Shown: positions 46,389 to 55,453 of the stretch, piece by piece
Numbering within the stretch: position 1 is the first letter of the stretch
Layout of the letters: the number at the start of each line of letters is the position of its first letter
Source of the DNA: Psychrobacter sp. LV10R520-6
GTDB taxonomy: Bacteria; Pseudomonadota; Gammaproteobacteria; Pseudomonadales; Moraxellaceae
DNA: 64,000 bases
Assembly (NCBI RefSeq): GCF_900182925.1
Contig: NZ_LT900024.1
Coordinates: forward strand, 1,798,001-1,862,000
Direction of reading: 5' to 3'
The notes under the pieces: model-generated
Database searches by the model: none
What the model was told of the DNA's origin: nothing
Seen by the model: only the letters and a program-made list of their open reading frames with translations
Made by a program: the position numbers and the translations under genes

Positions 46389-47891
46389 TTAAAATACCGA
46401 TTCAAAGGCGCCCAACTCTACTTGGATAGACTTAGTTTGAGTATAGTGCTCAAGGGTTTGCATGCCGTTCTCACGGCCGATTCCTGAATGTTTGTAGCCA
46501 CCTACTGGCATTTGTGCTGCTGACTCACCCCAGGTATTTAACCAGCAGATACCCGCTTCAATCTGAGCAATCACACGATGCGCCCGCGTTAAATCAGCAG
46601 TCACTACCCCTGCTGCCAAACCATACTCGGTAGCATTAGCACGGCGAATGACTTCTTCTTCGGTCTCATAAGTCAATATCGACATGACCGGACCAAAGAT
46701 TTCTTCTTTGACAATGCTCATGTCATCAGTGCAATCGCTAAAGACGGTCGGTGCAACGTAGGCTCCGTTAGCAAGTGCTCCTTCCGTTACTCGCTCGCCG
46801 CCACACAATAACCGAGCACCGCTAGCCTTACCTTGCTCCATATAGCCAAGCACTCTTTCCATATGCGGGAAGCTTACCAATGGCCCCATGGTGACGCTCT
46901 CATCCATAGGATCGCCTAACTTGATTCGCTGGACACGCTCTAGAATGGCTTGCTCAAATTTGGCTTGTAAAGTCTTGGGAACGAACACGCGCGTACCATT
47001 GGTACATACCTGACCAGTGCTATAGAAGTTTGCCATCATAGCGATATCAGCGGCAGTATCAAGGTCGGCATCGTCAAATATGATCAACGGCGACTTACCA
47101 CCAAGCTCAAGCGTGACGTCTTTAAGCGATGATGTTGCCGCGCTAGACATGACTTTTTTACCAGTCGGTACGCCGCCAGTAAACGATACTTTAGCAATAT
47201 CAGGATGCTGAGTAAGCGCTTCGCCCACCTCATAATTACCCTGTACGACGTTAAAGACCCCATCCGGTAAGCCAGCTTCAGTGAATATTTCTGCCAGTTT
47301 TAGGACTGATAAAGGCGTCATCTCAGAAGGTTTAAAAATCATTGCATTACCAGCGGCTAACGCAGGTGCCGCTTTCCACATGGCGATTTGAATCGGATAG
47401 TTCCAGGCGCCAATGCCTGCGATAACGCCTAATGGCTCCTGACGGGTATAAACAAAACTAGTATCCCGCAGTGGAATCTGACGGCCTTCAATAGTTGGCG
47501 CAAGCCCCGCATAATATTCAATGACATCGGCACCAGTGACAATATCGACATATTTAGTCTCAGAGATTGCTTTGCCGGTATCCATAGTTTCAAGCATCGC
47601 AAGCTCGTCATTACGTTCGCGTAATATTGCAACTGCTTGCAACAAAATGCGACTACGCTCAACAGGAGTCATGGCTGCCCATACTTTCTGACCTTTTTGC
47701 GCTGCTATGACGGCTTGGTCAATTTGCGCAGTAGTCGTCTGTTGAATGGTCGTTAATACTTCACCAGTCACAGGATTAATGCTATCAAATGTCGATGTCG
47801 CCTCGTCTACCGCAAGATAGCTGCCATTAATATAAGCAGTCTGTATTTGGTCAAAATCAATAGTGTTTTTCATATTAGTTGAATCAGTCAT
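46389..47891 (-). CDS. betB: betaine aldehyde dehydrogenase
   Basis: NAD(P)-dependent aldehyde dehydrogenase producing glycine betaine. The catalytic C296 is in [13 protein letters not shown] and the general base E262 in LELGGKSP. The cofactor loop is [11 protein letters not shown]. At 500 residues it is normal for BetB. It is the first gene of betB-betA-betT. About 100 bases separate it from the TetR gene upstream, on the same strand, so readthrough from the SMR-TetR pair is possible. Confidence 0.93.
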   Translation of the reverse strand: MTDSTNMKNTIDFDQIQTAYINGSYLAVDEATSTFDSINPVTGEVLTTIQQTTTAQIDQAVIAAQKGQKVWAAMTPVERSRILLQAVAILRERNDELAMLETMDTGKAISETKYVDIVTGADVIEYYAGLAPTIEGRQIPLRDTSFVYTRQEPLGVIAGIGAWNYPIQIAMWKAAPALAAGNAMIFKPSEMTPLSVLKLAEIFTEAGLPDGVFNVVQGNYEVGEALTQHPDIAKVSFTGGVPTGKKVMSSAATSSLKDVTLELGGKSPLIIFDDADLDTAADIAMMANFYSTGQVCTNGTRVFVPKTLQAKFEQAILERVQRIKLGDPMDESVTMGPLVSFPHMERVLGYMEQGKASGARLLCGGERVTEGALANGAYVAPTVFSDCTDDMSIVKEEIFGPVMSILTYETEEEVIRRANATEYGLAAGVVTADLTRAHRVIAQIEAGICWLNTWGESAAQMPVGGYKHSGIGRENGMQTLEHYTQTKSIQVELGAFESVF

Positions 47892-47993
47892 GATTGCTCC
47901 TTATGACAACCGGCAAAAAAAGGGCTATAGCAAGCCCTTTACACCTAATAAATTGTCGTTTTTATAAATGGTTAAAATGAATAAAGCTATATT

Positions 47994-48563
47994 TTACTGC
48001 TGCTCACTCTGGGTCATTTGTATTAAGCGGTGACGCAGTGACTTTTTATCAGGAATGCTAATACCCGAAAAATCAGAGAGCCAAATGCCATCAGCTACCA
48101 GACGCACCATACATAATGTTTCGGTATTGTCCGTTTGTTCATGCTTCCGTAATTGCTCATTAGACCAATGGGCCCAAACCTCGCGAAGGTCTCTATCCCC
48201 TAGCATCAGTACATACAAGGTTGCTTGGTGATTAAATTCTTCCTGCCCTTTTTCGCCTAGGCTGATGGTGGCATCTATATATGCGCGCGTAAAAGAACCA
48301 TAACTCACTGGGTCTTTGGCCATTGCATCATTTACTTCTGATTCAAACTTTGCCATGGCATCGTTGAATACCGCAAGAACAAGCACGTCTTTAGTAGCAA
48401 AGTGATGCATCACCCCGCCTTTGGTCACCCCTACCACATCAGCGACTGCCTGAAAGGTAACTTTAGACAACCCTTGCTCTACCGTAATTCGTGACGCTTG
48501 CTCAAGCAGAGCACGGCGAACCAGCTCCGGCTGTTTTTTGCGTTTATAAGCATTATCTATCAT
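47994..48563 (-). CDS. TetR-family regulator paired with an SMR efflux gene
   Basis: 189 residues. DNA-binding region: RRALLEQASRITVEQGLSKVTFQAVADVVGVTKGGVMHHFATKD. The start codon directly abuts the stop of the SMR gene (TAA then ATG), so the two are co-translated and this is most likely the pump's own repressor. Its N-terminus does not resemble classical BetI (no QLIxAT...GIISHYF pattern), although it sits before betB. It could still influence bet expression because both sets of ligands are quaternary amines. Confidence 0.8.
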   Translation of the reverse strand: MIDNAYKRKKQPELVRRALLEQASRITVEQGLSKVTFQAVADVVGVTKGGVMHHFATKDVLVLAVFNDAMAKFESEVNDAMAKDPVSYGSFTRAYIDATISLGEKGQEEFNHQATLYVLMLGDRDLREVWAHWSNEQLRKHEQTDNTETLCMVRLVADGIWLSDFSGISIPDKKSLRHRLIQMTQSEQQ

Positions 48564-48923
48564 TTAATGTCCCACAGAATTGGAGAGTACATTCATTACC
48601 ACCACACCACCGACGATCATAGCAATGCCGACCACTGCGGGAGTATCCAGATTTTGTTTAAATACTATGATGCCAATAATAGAGGTTAGAACAATACCCA
48701 GTCCTCCCCACATGGCATAAGCAATGCCCAATGGCAACGTTTTTAGCGTGTGCGTTAGCAGGTAAAACGATAATACATACAGCACACCCATAATAAGGGT
48801 CGGAACTAAGCGGGTAAACTGTTCTGACTTGACCAAAAACGTCGTGCCAATCACCTCACAGATAATAGCCATGCCAAGATAAAAGTAAGCAATAGTGGTA
48901 GGACTCATAGTTAAGGGGCTCAT
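48564..48923 (-). CDS. small multidrug resistance (SMR) efflux protein, EmrE-like
   Basis: 119 residues with four transmembrane helices. The proton- and drug-binding Glu of helix 1 is E23 in AIICEVIGTTFLVKSE, and the conserved Trp of helix 3 is in AYAMWGGLGI. A second Met (residue 6) is an alternative start. SMR pumps export quaternary cations in exchange for protons; EmrE itself can move betaine and choline. Location directly upstream of its TetR gene and the choline-oxidation operon suggests quaternary-amine homeostasis. Confidence 0.88.
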   Translation of the reverse strand: MSPLTMSPTTIAYFYLGMAIICEVIGTTFLVKSEQFTRLVPTLIMGVLYVLSFYLLTHTLKTLPLGIAYAMWGGLGIVLTSIIGIIVFKQNLDTPAVVGIAMIVGGVVVMNVLSNSVGH

Positions 48924-49081
48924 GTTAGTTACAGCGCTATCAATTAAAACGCTATTAGCTGAAGCGATATTAATAAATGATTATAAAGAAACCATACGGA
49001 AGGTATCTTATAGCCTTTCATGGAAGATTGGAAGAGATAGTTTGTCCCTGTATCATTATAGGCTAACAAGATATTTTCTTA

Positions 49082-49109
49082 TTGACTTGTAACATATGCA
49101 TGTTAATCT
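49082..49109 (+). promoter_or_regulatory. promoter of the mntP leader
   Basis: TTGACT (49082-49087) and TAATCT (49104-49109) with a 16-base spacer place the transcript start just before the riboswitch. Confidence 0.6.
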
Positions 49110-49112
49110 AAG

Positions 49113-49275
49113 CGTTCTTTGGGGAGTAGCCTGCTTTCGTTCTACGAAAGAGTTCGTGTCAACATGCTTGGCCATATGCCATGGTGCGAACACCTCTCGG
49201 TTGGCGAGACCATCGATATATTCACACTGCAGGTCGGGGGTGTGAGTATGTCGTGGACTCTATACTCGACCTGAG
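49113..49275 (+). promoter_or_regulatory. yybP-ykoY manganese riboswitch
   Basis: The leader contains the hallmark GGGGAGTAGCCTG, then GTCAACATGC, GCCATATGCCATGGTGCG and the closing TCGGTTGGCGAGACC with its partner strand. It closely parallels the E. coli mntP leader. Mn2+ binding is known to raise expression of the downstream exporter, through transcription and translation effects. It ends about 10 bases before the mntP start. Confidence 0.88.
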
Positions 49276-49284
49276 AAAATAAAA

Positions 49285-49842
49285 ATGAACCCTGTAGCCC
49301 TTCTGTTACTTGCTCTCTCTATGTCTACTGATGCCTTCTCTGTGGCAATTAGTAAAGGCGCAAGCCTTAAAAACCCCCGTTTTACCGAAGCCTTAAGAAT
49401 AGGCCTTATTTTTGGCACTGTTGAAGCTATCACGCCCATTATTGGTTGGTTCATCGGCCATTCAGCAGCCTCTTTTGTCGAATCATGGGATCATTGGATA
49501 GCGTTCACTATACTCGTCGTTCTCGGTCTGCATATGATTTATGAAGGTTTAAAGCCAAGCAGTGAGAGGGAAGAAGCGCCGTCGAGACATTCTTTCTTCA
49601 AACTTGCTTTGACTGCATTCGGTACCAGCATTGATGCGATGGCTATAGGTATTAGCCTGGCGTTTATAGAGGTCAATATTTTACTGGCGGCGGGTCTTAT
49701 TGGCCTAGCTACTACAATAATGGTCACTTTAGGTGTCATGCTGGGGAAAGTATTGGGTTCACTACTCGGTCATAAGACTGAAATATTTGGTGGCTTAACT
49801 CTAATTGCTATCGGTGCGTGGATTCTGTCAAACCATCTTTAA
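49285..49842 (+). CDS. mntP: manganese exporter MntP
   Basis: 185-residue inner-membrane Mn2+ efflux protein with six predicted helices and an internal duplication. The first half-site is [14 protein letters not shown] with D16, and the second is [16 protein letters not shown], matching the essential Asp residues in E. coli MntP. A weak GAGAAAA site precedes the ATG, fitting riboswitch-controlled translation. It is a single gene with its own promoter and leader. Confidence 0.94.
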   Translation: MNPVALLLLALSMSTDAFSVAISKGASLKNPRFTEALRIGLIFGTVEAITPIIGWFIGHSAASFVESWDHWIAFTILVVLGLHMIYEGLKPSSEREEAPSRHSFFKLALTAFGTSIDAMAIGISLAFIEVNILLAAGLIGLATTIMVTLGVMLGKVLGSLLGHKTEIFGGLTLIAIGAWILSNHL

Positions 49843-49927
49843 TCGGTAGGTTGGTGCTTCTATATATAGGCACTGTATAGCATAGCTATTCATTCTACAG
49901 TGCCTACCAAACATTATTAACAGGCAT

Positions 49928-49957
49928 AAAAAAAGCCTTATTTAGGCTTTAATTTTT
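49928..49957 (-). terminator. terminator at the end of a small minus-strand gene and mntP
   Basis: AAAGCCT / AGGCTTT hairpin. On the minus strand it is followed by seven T, so it best terminates the small gene at 49956-50093. The plus-strand version (then AATTTTT) may also end mntP. Confidence 0.7.
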
Positions 49958-50093
49958 AAAGTAGTTTTCGTCCAAATAGATTAGATAAGATGCTAGACAG
50001 CATCGAGTTAAATTGAAGTATAATTTCAGCTGCCAGTCCAACAATCAAAATGCAGGTTGCTATTGCTCGTAGTATAAATCTATTAATTTTCAT
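49956..50093 (-). CDS. small membrane peptide, uncharacterised
   Basis: 45 codons from an ATG at 50091-50093 to a TAA at 49956-49958. The peptide begins MKINRFILRAIATCILIVG and ends NLFGRKLL: a positively charged start, one hydrophobic helix of about 18 residues, then an amphipathic tail. A GAGAAG ribosome-like site lies eight bases upstream, and a terminator with a seven-T run follows immediately on the same strand. The combination supports a real gene. No family recognised. It could be a regulatory or toxin-like single-span peptide, but nothing shows that directly. Confidence 0.5.
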   Translation of the reverse strand: MKINRFILRAIATCILIVGLAAEIILQFNSMLSSILSNLFGRKLL

Positions 50094-50459
50094 AGATTAC
50101 TTCTCAAGTCGTCCGTCAACTATAACAATTCTTGCGTCTTAATGTTTTTTAACTATCGTCTGTCACTAATCAACGTCATGTCACCTAATGGTTAAACTTT
50201 CAAATCAGCTCGAAAACTCCCTCACAAGTACACTATTAAGTACACTTAGCAAAGTCTGTTATCTAAAATATGCCTGTGATCATTAATATGCCTGTGATCA
50301 TTGATGTCATTAGGTTTTAATGTTTGACCATGGTACCTCACTAGGAGACCAAACCACAGGAGCAACGTTATTACCCATAAGTATTTGGTCAGCTAGAATC
50401 TCCTTCTGAATAATCCAGATTGATTGTGCCACTACAGCGTCGAATTAGGCGTGTTTTAT
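50094..50459. other. spacer between the small gene and atoE, with an 18-bp tandem duplication
   Basis: No gene was seen. At 50267-50302 an 18-base unit (ATATGCCTGTGATCATTA-like) is repeated in tandem, and AAGTACACT occurs twice at about 50226-50247. This may mark the junction of inserted DNA next to the foreign-looking atoE gene. Confidence 0.5.
50267..50302. repeat. 18-bp tandem duplication
   Basis: Two adjacent copies of AATATGCCTGTGATCATT, identical apart from the first base(s). Confidence 0.75.
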
Positions 50460-51779
50460 TTACAAGAACAACAACCCTAAACCAATCACAACGCCACTGA
50501 CAACCAACACAATGAGACAAAAGCCCATGATGTCTTTGGCTTTCAGTCCAGCGATTGCCAGTGCTGGTAATGCCCAGAATGGCTGAATCATGTTTGTCCA
50601 AGCATCGCCCCATGCAACACCCATGGCAACTTTCGCCGGGTCACTGCCAAGCATTTCCGCAGCTTCTAACATAATCGGCGCTTGAACTGCCCATTGTCCA
50701 CCACCTGAAGGGACGAAGAAGTTGACAAGTCCTGCACTTAGGAATGCGAAAAGTGGGAGCGTGTCCGCTGTCGAAACGCTGACGAATGCTTCTGACATAA
50801 CTCCTGCCAAACCGGATGCCGTCATCATTCCCATAATTCCTGCATAAAACGGAAATTGAACGATGATGGCGCCTGCTCCTTTGACGGCTTCTTGAACGGC
50901 AATCAAATAGTTGCGAGGCGTTCCGTGGAATATAATTCCAAGGAACAAGAACATGAAGTTAACCAAGTCGAGCGTTAACGCAAATCCATTTTGTACGAAA
51001 TAATAAACGACAAAGGCAATCCCCATTGCGCCAATGACCATCGATAAAATCCAGCTGTTTTCCAAACGCTCTGCTGGTGTCATATTCGATTTTGCCGGAA
51101 GTTCCTCAATGACCGGATCAACTAGAACTTTTGGATCCACTGTGACCGTATCTTCTTTGCTCGGCATCATCAAACGGTTTAACAAAGGCACAATAATAAC
51201 TAATGCCGCAATGATGATTAAGTTATAACTAGCAAAAATGGTTGCACTGGTTGGAATGATACCAATTTTATCAACGAACGGATGTCCTTCTGTCGCAATT
51301 GACAGCGGAATCGATCCAGAAAATCCGGCATGCCAAATTATAAATCCAGAATAAGCACTGGCAATCAGCAAACGGTAATCGACATGTTGAACACGCTTCG
51401 CTAATTCTTTTGCGAATAACGCACCGATAACCAGCCCAAATCCCCAGTTGATCCAGCTTGCTGCAAGTGACACTACGGTTACCCATATAATCGCACTACC
51501 TGGCGAATTTGCGAAACTCGCAAGTTTGCCTAACCCTTTTTTAAATATTGGGCTGCTTGCCAATACAAAACCAGTTACTAGCACCAACACCATTTGCATC
51601 GAGAACGCGAGTAACGCCCAGAACCCTTCACCCCAAAACGCCACCATCTGTACAGGTGAAGAATCCGTTAAACCTAAGCCCAGCCCAAAAATGACTACTG
51701 TTAAGATAATGACGAATAAAAACGGGTCCGGTAAATACTTCTCCATCAAGTTATTCGAAAAACGTGTGATTCCTTTCAT
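50460..51779 (-). CDS. atoE: short-chain fatty acid transporter (AtoE family)
   Basis: 439-residue membrane protein with about ten helices of the AtoE/short-chain fatty acid uptake family: FSNNLMEKYLPDPFLFVII, WGFGLVIGALFAKELAKR, SGFIIWHAGFSGSIPLS, FFVPSGGGQWAVQAPIML and GVAWGDAWTNMIQPFWALP. Codon choice (frequent GGA, GGG, TCG, GCG, CCG, ACG), a strong AAAGGGAG ribosome site and the protein text itself resemble Bacillales genes more than its neighbours. Recent horizontal transfer is inferred. No acetoacetate-CoA-transferase genes accompany it. It likely imports butyrate or similar acids. Confidence 0.85.
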   Translation of the reverse strand: MKGITRFSNNLMEKYLPDPFLFVIILTVVIFGLGLGLTDSSPVQMVAFWGEGFWALLAFSMQMVLVLVTGFVLASSPIFKKGLGKLASFANSPGSAIIWVTVVSLAASWINWGFGLVIGALFAKELAKRVQHVDYRLLIASAYSGFIIWHAGFSGSIPLSIATEGHPFVDKIGIIPTSATIFASYNLIIIAALVIIVPLLNRLMMPSKEDTVTVDPKVLVDPVIEELPAKSNMTPAERLENSWILSMVIGAMGIAFVVYYFVQNGFALTLDLVNFMFLFLGIIFHGTPRNYLIAVQEAVKGAGAIIVQFPFYAGIMGMMTASGLAGVMSEAFVSVSTADTLPLFAFLSAGLVNFFVPSGGGQWAVQAPIMLEAAEMLGSDPAKVAMGVAWGDAWTNMIQPFWALPALAIAGLKAKDIMGFCLIVLVVSGVVIGLGLLFL

Positions 51780-52213
51780 TTTCTAACTCCCTTTTTATCT
51801 AAATTTGTACTTCATTTCTGATGCTACCTCATTCTTCCTTTTTTATTCTTATTTCTTTTCCCAGAGATAGCTTATAAAACCGTGCTAGGTACGCGATTAG
51901 TATATAGTTAAACAGAGAGATAAATTCCGTAAAAAGGAAGTTACTACTGCCTCATCAATCTATCCAACCTGAGGTTGTATCCTTTGTACACCGACCATTA
52001 GCTATATCGGGAGTTTAGAATTATGAACAGAGGTACTCGAACTCGCAACGCTTTTAGCTTTGGTGTTTTGGTTGCCCATGTTACCCAGCGTTTAAATCAC
52101 TCTCATCTCACATAAAACTGGGCTAATAATATCAGAACTCTTGGTAGAAGCTCGATAAAATTAACCCAGTGTTTTTTTACTATATTTACTCAATAAATAT
52201 ACCGTTCTAGCAA
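51780..52213. other. spacer between atoE and ppc
   Basis: 434 bases without a recognisable gene. The 60 bases next to atoE look like its native leader (AGGGAGTTAG before the ATG). No clear terminator for ppc was found near 52200; GTTTTTTTAC at about 52170 lacks a good stem. Confidence 0.4.
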
Positions 52214-54994
52214 TTAACCAGTATTACGTAGACCTGCTGCTAAAGCATTGATACTACGGATTAATGGATCTTCAACTTCAAGGTCACCATGGCTGACATC
52301 GCCTGTAACGTCTTGTTGTCTGGCACGTTTTAACAGCTCTATTTGAATATAGTTAATCGGATCTAAATAAGCGTTTCGCCATTGAAGGGAAGCGGCAAGA
52401 TTTTGCTGATTAGACAATAAGGATTTTTGATTAAGCAAAGAATTTAAGCCTGAATAAGTCAGTTTGTGTTCATCAGTCACCGCTGTCATAATTTTTTCAC
52501 GTAACGTGTCATCTTCACATAATTGGCTATAGGCATGAGCTATACTCATTTCAGATTTGGTGAAAGCCATTTCGATATTGCTAATAAACACGCTAAAAAA
52601 TGGCCAGCAGCTGTTCATTTCCTTCATCAAATCTTCGTCTTCTTTAACACTATGCAAAGCACTACCTACACCATACCAAGCAGGTAAGGTAAAGCGTGCT
52701 AGTGACCAGCCAAATACCCAAGGAATCGCACGCAAAGTGGATTTGCTTGGTAAGCCTTTTTTACGATGCGCTGGGCGTGAGCCAATGTTCAATAAAGAGA
52801 TTTCTTCCACAGGGGTCGCTTGTGAGTAGAACTTATAAAACCCTTCAGTACGATCAGTAAGTTCGCGATAACGCTCCTCACCGGCATCTGCTAAACGCGC
52901 AAAGAGCGCTTCGTAATTTGGCAACTCGGGCGGTTGTACCACGAATCTTGAAGAGCAGGCTTTAAGGGTACCCGTGATGCCCATGGTGAGCTCAAACACA
53001 GCAGTATCAGTGTTGGCATATTTGGCATAAAGTACTTCACCTTGTTCGGTTACTTTAATCTGTCCATGCAGTGTACCCGCTGGCTGAGCCGCGATTGCTT
53101 TATGGGTTGACCCACCGCCACGACTCACTGACCCACCACGCCCATGAAACAACCGGGTTTTGATACCATATTGCTCAGCGATACGGTTAATGGTTTGCTG
53201 CGCGCTATAAAGCTGCCATGCAGAAGTAATAATGCCGCCATCTTTCGATGAATCTGAATAGCCTAGCATGATTTCTTGCGTGTTATCTGAGTGCTGTAGC
53301 AAGCCTCGATAAAGCGGGTTATCCAAAACCGCAGGTAGGATCTTGTCTATATTTTTAAGGTCTTCGATGGTTTCAAACAAGGGGGCTACGGGTAAATCAG
53401 CAGACAATTGACCCTTATCATTGATCTTGCATAAGCCCGCGAACCGCATTAATAGCAACACTTCCAATAATTGACTGGCGTTGTTGGTCATCGAAATAAC
53501 ATAGCTGCCGAAAGTATCTTGCCCAACCAGTTTCCGCAAGGTCGCCACAGAGTTCATCAAGGCTAATTGTTCGCGGGTTTTATCCGTTAAGTTGTCGGTA
53601 TAAATTAGTGGTGTACCGGGCTTTTCAAGCAAGCGCGTGAGCCACTCTTGCCGCTCTATTTCATTGAGCGTTTGGTAATCTGGCAAATTAGAGGCACTGG
53701 CAAAAATATCGGCAATTACTTCGCTATGGTAAGACGACTCTTGACGAATATCGAGCGCTGCCAAATGAAAGCCACAAGTTTTTACCAGGCGAATCATATC
53801 AAGCAATAATCCTTCTGCATGTACCGTATCATGGGCATTCACACTATGACGGATAATGCGTAAATCTTCCAACAGCTCTTGTGGATTGGGGTAAGCATCT
53901 TTTTCAGCCTCACTATCACTGCCTTTACTTTGAATAAGGCGGTTAGTGGCTTTGACTTTATTAAGAATTAAGGAAAGTAATCTACGATAAGGCTCATTGC
54001 CGTAATCATCGAGATTGTAATCAAATACCCGTTGATCAAGTTCATCGTAGCTTTTAATTTTTGCATAAACTTCGGGTGCGACATTAACCGTCGTATCGCT
54101 ATGAATGAGCTGGCGGCGCAACTTTTTGAGTAGTACTTGATAATGACGCAACACGGTATCAGCATGCATTAATACGGCAAGTTCTGTGGTCTCAAAAGTC
54201 ACAAAAGGGTTGCCGTCTCTATCGCCACCTATCCAAGAACCAAAACTCATAAATGCCGGTAATGGATACTCTGCTAACTCTGGGTAAATATCGACAATGG
54301 CCGCTTTGATATTGCGATAGACCTTGGGAATGGCATCAAATAAACTGGCATTAAAATAGTGCAGACCATTATTTATCTCGTCGTAGACCAGAGGCTTACG
54401 CGTACGCACTTCATCAGATGACCATAACAAATCAATCGTTTGCGCTGTATGTTCTTTAGCTTGCTCGTAGGCAAAACTGTTTTCAGTAAGGTTGTTTAAG
54501 GCGTCGCTATCAGCAAATAGACTTTGCAAGATATTCATCGTCGTACGGCGGCGCGCTTCAGTAGGATGCGCAGTAAATACAGGAATAAATTTCAGTTGCT
54601 CAATGAGCTCTTGCATTTGGGCAGGCTCAATATTGCGTTCACGACACTCAAGCAAGGTGCGGCGAAATGATCCTTCCCAGCTCTGTTCAGACTGCACACG
54701 CAAGGCATGACGTTGCTCACGTAAGTAATTTTCTTCACTTAAATTGGCAAGGAAAAAGTAGATAGAAAAGCCACGTATGACATTCTTTAATGTTTGATTG
54801 TCTAAAGAGGCAATGAAGTCAATGAGCTGCTGCTTGTGTGTTTCGTTAGGCTCGCGGCGTTGTTGAATAAAACCTTTACGCAGGGTCTCAATAGTATGGA
54901 CCGTTTGTTCACCAGATTGGCGAGAAATCGCATCGCCTAAAAATGAACCCAATAAGCTGATGCGTTCACGTAATACGTCGTTATCTATAGTCAT
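52214..54994 (-). CDS. ppc: phosphoenolpyruvate carboxylase
   Basis: Carboxylates phosphoenolpyruvate to oxaloacetate, replenishing the TCA cycle. Key motifs: the catalytic His in FTAHPTEARRRT, the Lys-containing LGYSDSSKDGG, the loop FHGRGGSVSRGGG, and a C-terminal ending NALAAGLRNTG that carries the inhibitor-binding end of the protein. The frame is open further upstream, but the ATG at 54992-54994 (MTIDNDVLRERI) fits the family N-terminus and has AGAAGG and AAGG upstream. This gives 926 residues. Single gene, minus strand. Confidence 0.95.
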   Translation of the reverse strand: MTIDNDVLRERISLLGSFLGDAISRQSGEQTVHTIETLRKGFIQQRREPNETHKQQLIDFIASLDNQTLKNVIRGFSIYFFLANLSEENYLREQRHALRVQSEQSWEGSFRRTLLECRERNIEPAQMQELIEQLKFIPVFTAHPTEARRRTTMNILQSLFADSDALNNLTENSFAYEQAKEHTAQTIDLLWSSDEVRTRKPLVYDEINNGLHYFNASLFDAIPKVYRNIKAAIVDIYPELAEYPLPAFMSFGSWIGGDRDGNPFVTFETTELAVLMHADTVLRHYQVLLKKLRRQLIHSDTTVNVAPEVYAKIKSYDELDQRVFDYNLDDYGNEPYRRLLSLILNKVKATNRLIQSKGSDSEAEKDAYPNPQELLEDLRIIRHSVNAHDTVHAEGLLLDMIRLVKTCGFHLAALDIRQESSYHSEVIADIFASASNLPDYQTLNEIERQEWLTRLLEKPGTPLIYTDNLTDKTREQLALMNSVATLRKLVGQDTFGSYVISMTNNASQLLEVLLLMRFAGLCKINDKGQLSADLPVAPLFETIEDLKNIDKILPAVLDNPLYRGLLQHSDNTQEIMLGYSDSSKDGGIITSAWQLYSAQQTINRIAEQYGIKTRLFHGRGGSVSRGGGSTHKAIAAQPAGTLHGQIKVTEQGEVLYAKYANTDTAVFELTMGITGTLKACSSRFVVQPPELPNYEALFARLADAGEERYRELTDRTEGFYKFYSQATPVEEISLLNIGSRPAHRKKGLPSKSTLRAIPWVFGWSLARFTLPAWYGVGSALHSVKEDEDLMKEMNSCWPFFSVFISNIEMAFTKSEMSIAHAYSQLCEDDTLREKIMTAVTDEHKLTYSGLNSLLNQKSLLSNQQNLAASLQWRNAYLDPINYIQIELLKRARQQDVTGDVSHGDLEVEDPLIRSINALAAGLRNTG

Positions 54995-55205
54995 CCTTAA
55001 CCTTCTCATCAAATTAGTTGGCAAAATAGTGGTACTATTTAAGGATAGTCTATCTACAGCTTTTTGCAACAAAAGTCTGATACTATATTCAGCAGCAGCA
55101 ATGTATCAAATTGTGGGTGGTTTACATCAGATAATGGACAAAATATGCGCAGCATTAAGTATTAATGTCGGTGATTTATAGACTTACATTGCCAATAAAT
55201 AACAT

Positions 55206-55246
55206 AAAAAAAGCACTCTAAAATGGATTTCTAGAGTGCTTTTTTT
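55206..55246. terminator. strong bidirectional terminator in a divergent spacer
   Basis: The 8-bp GCACTCTA / TAGAGTGC stem is extended by seven A on the left and seven T on the right, with an 11-base loop. It lies between the divergent starts of ppc (-) and the phosphonate ABC gene (+), where no known gene needs it. Confidence 0.85.
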
Positions 55247-55338
55247 ATGTGTTTAAGAGTGATAAATAGTTTTAGTTGTCTCCACTGGTGTAAGTACAAT
55301 ACTTTCTGTGACAGTGATGATGTCGACAGCAGGGCAAC

Positions 55339-55356
55339 ATGTCATCGTATTGTCAT
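55339..55356 (+). promoter_or_regulatory. PHO box upstream of the phosphonate operon
   Basis: ATGTCAT-CGTA-TTGTCAT: two TGTCAT cores exactly 11 bases apart, as in PhoB direct repeats (CTGTCAT-N4-CTGTCAT), followed by CTTTCCTTAA and an A/T-rich -10 region. About 98 bases before the first gene. This predicts PhoB activation under phosphate limitation. Confidence 0.65.
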
Positions 55357-55453
55357 CTTTCCTTAATCAAAATGTAATAATTGCTAGCTACACTGCTGAC
55401 CCATGCAAGACAAGTAATTAAATTTTCAATTATAAGTGATTGGGTTGGTTGAT

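Noticed and set aside
47994-48563. Labelling this TetR gene as betI
   Set aside because: Position fits but the N-terminal sequence does not, and the gene is directly coupled to the SMR pump gene instead.
54960-55181. Plus-strand 73-codon frame over the ppc start
   Set aside because: Overlaps the ppc N-terminus antisense and lacks a ribosome site; kept only as the reason to ask about RNA ending at 55206-55246.
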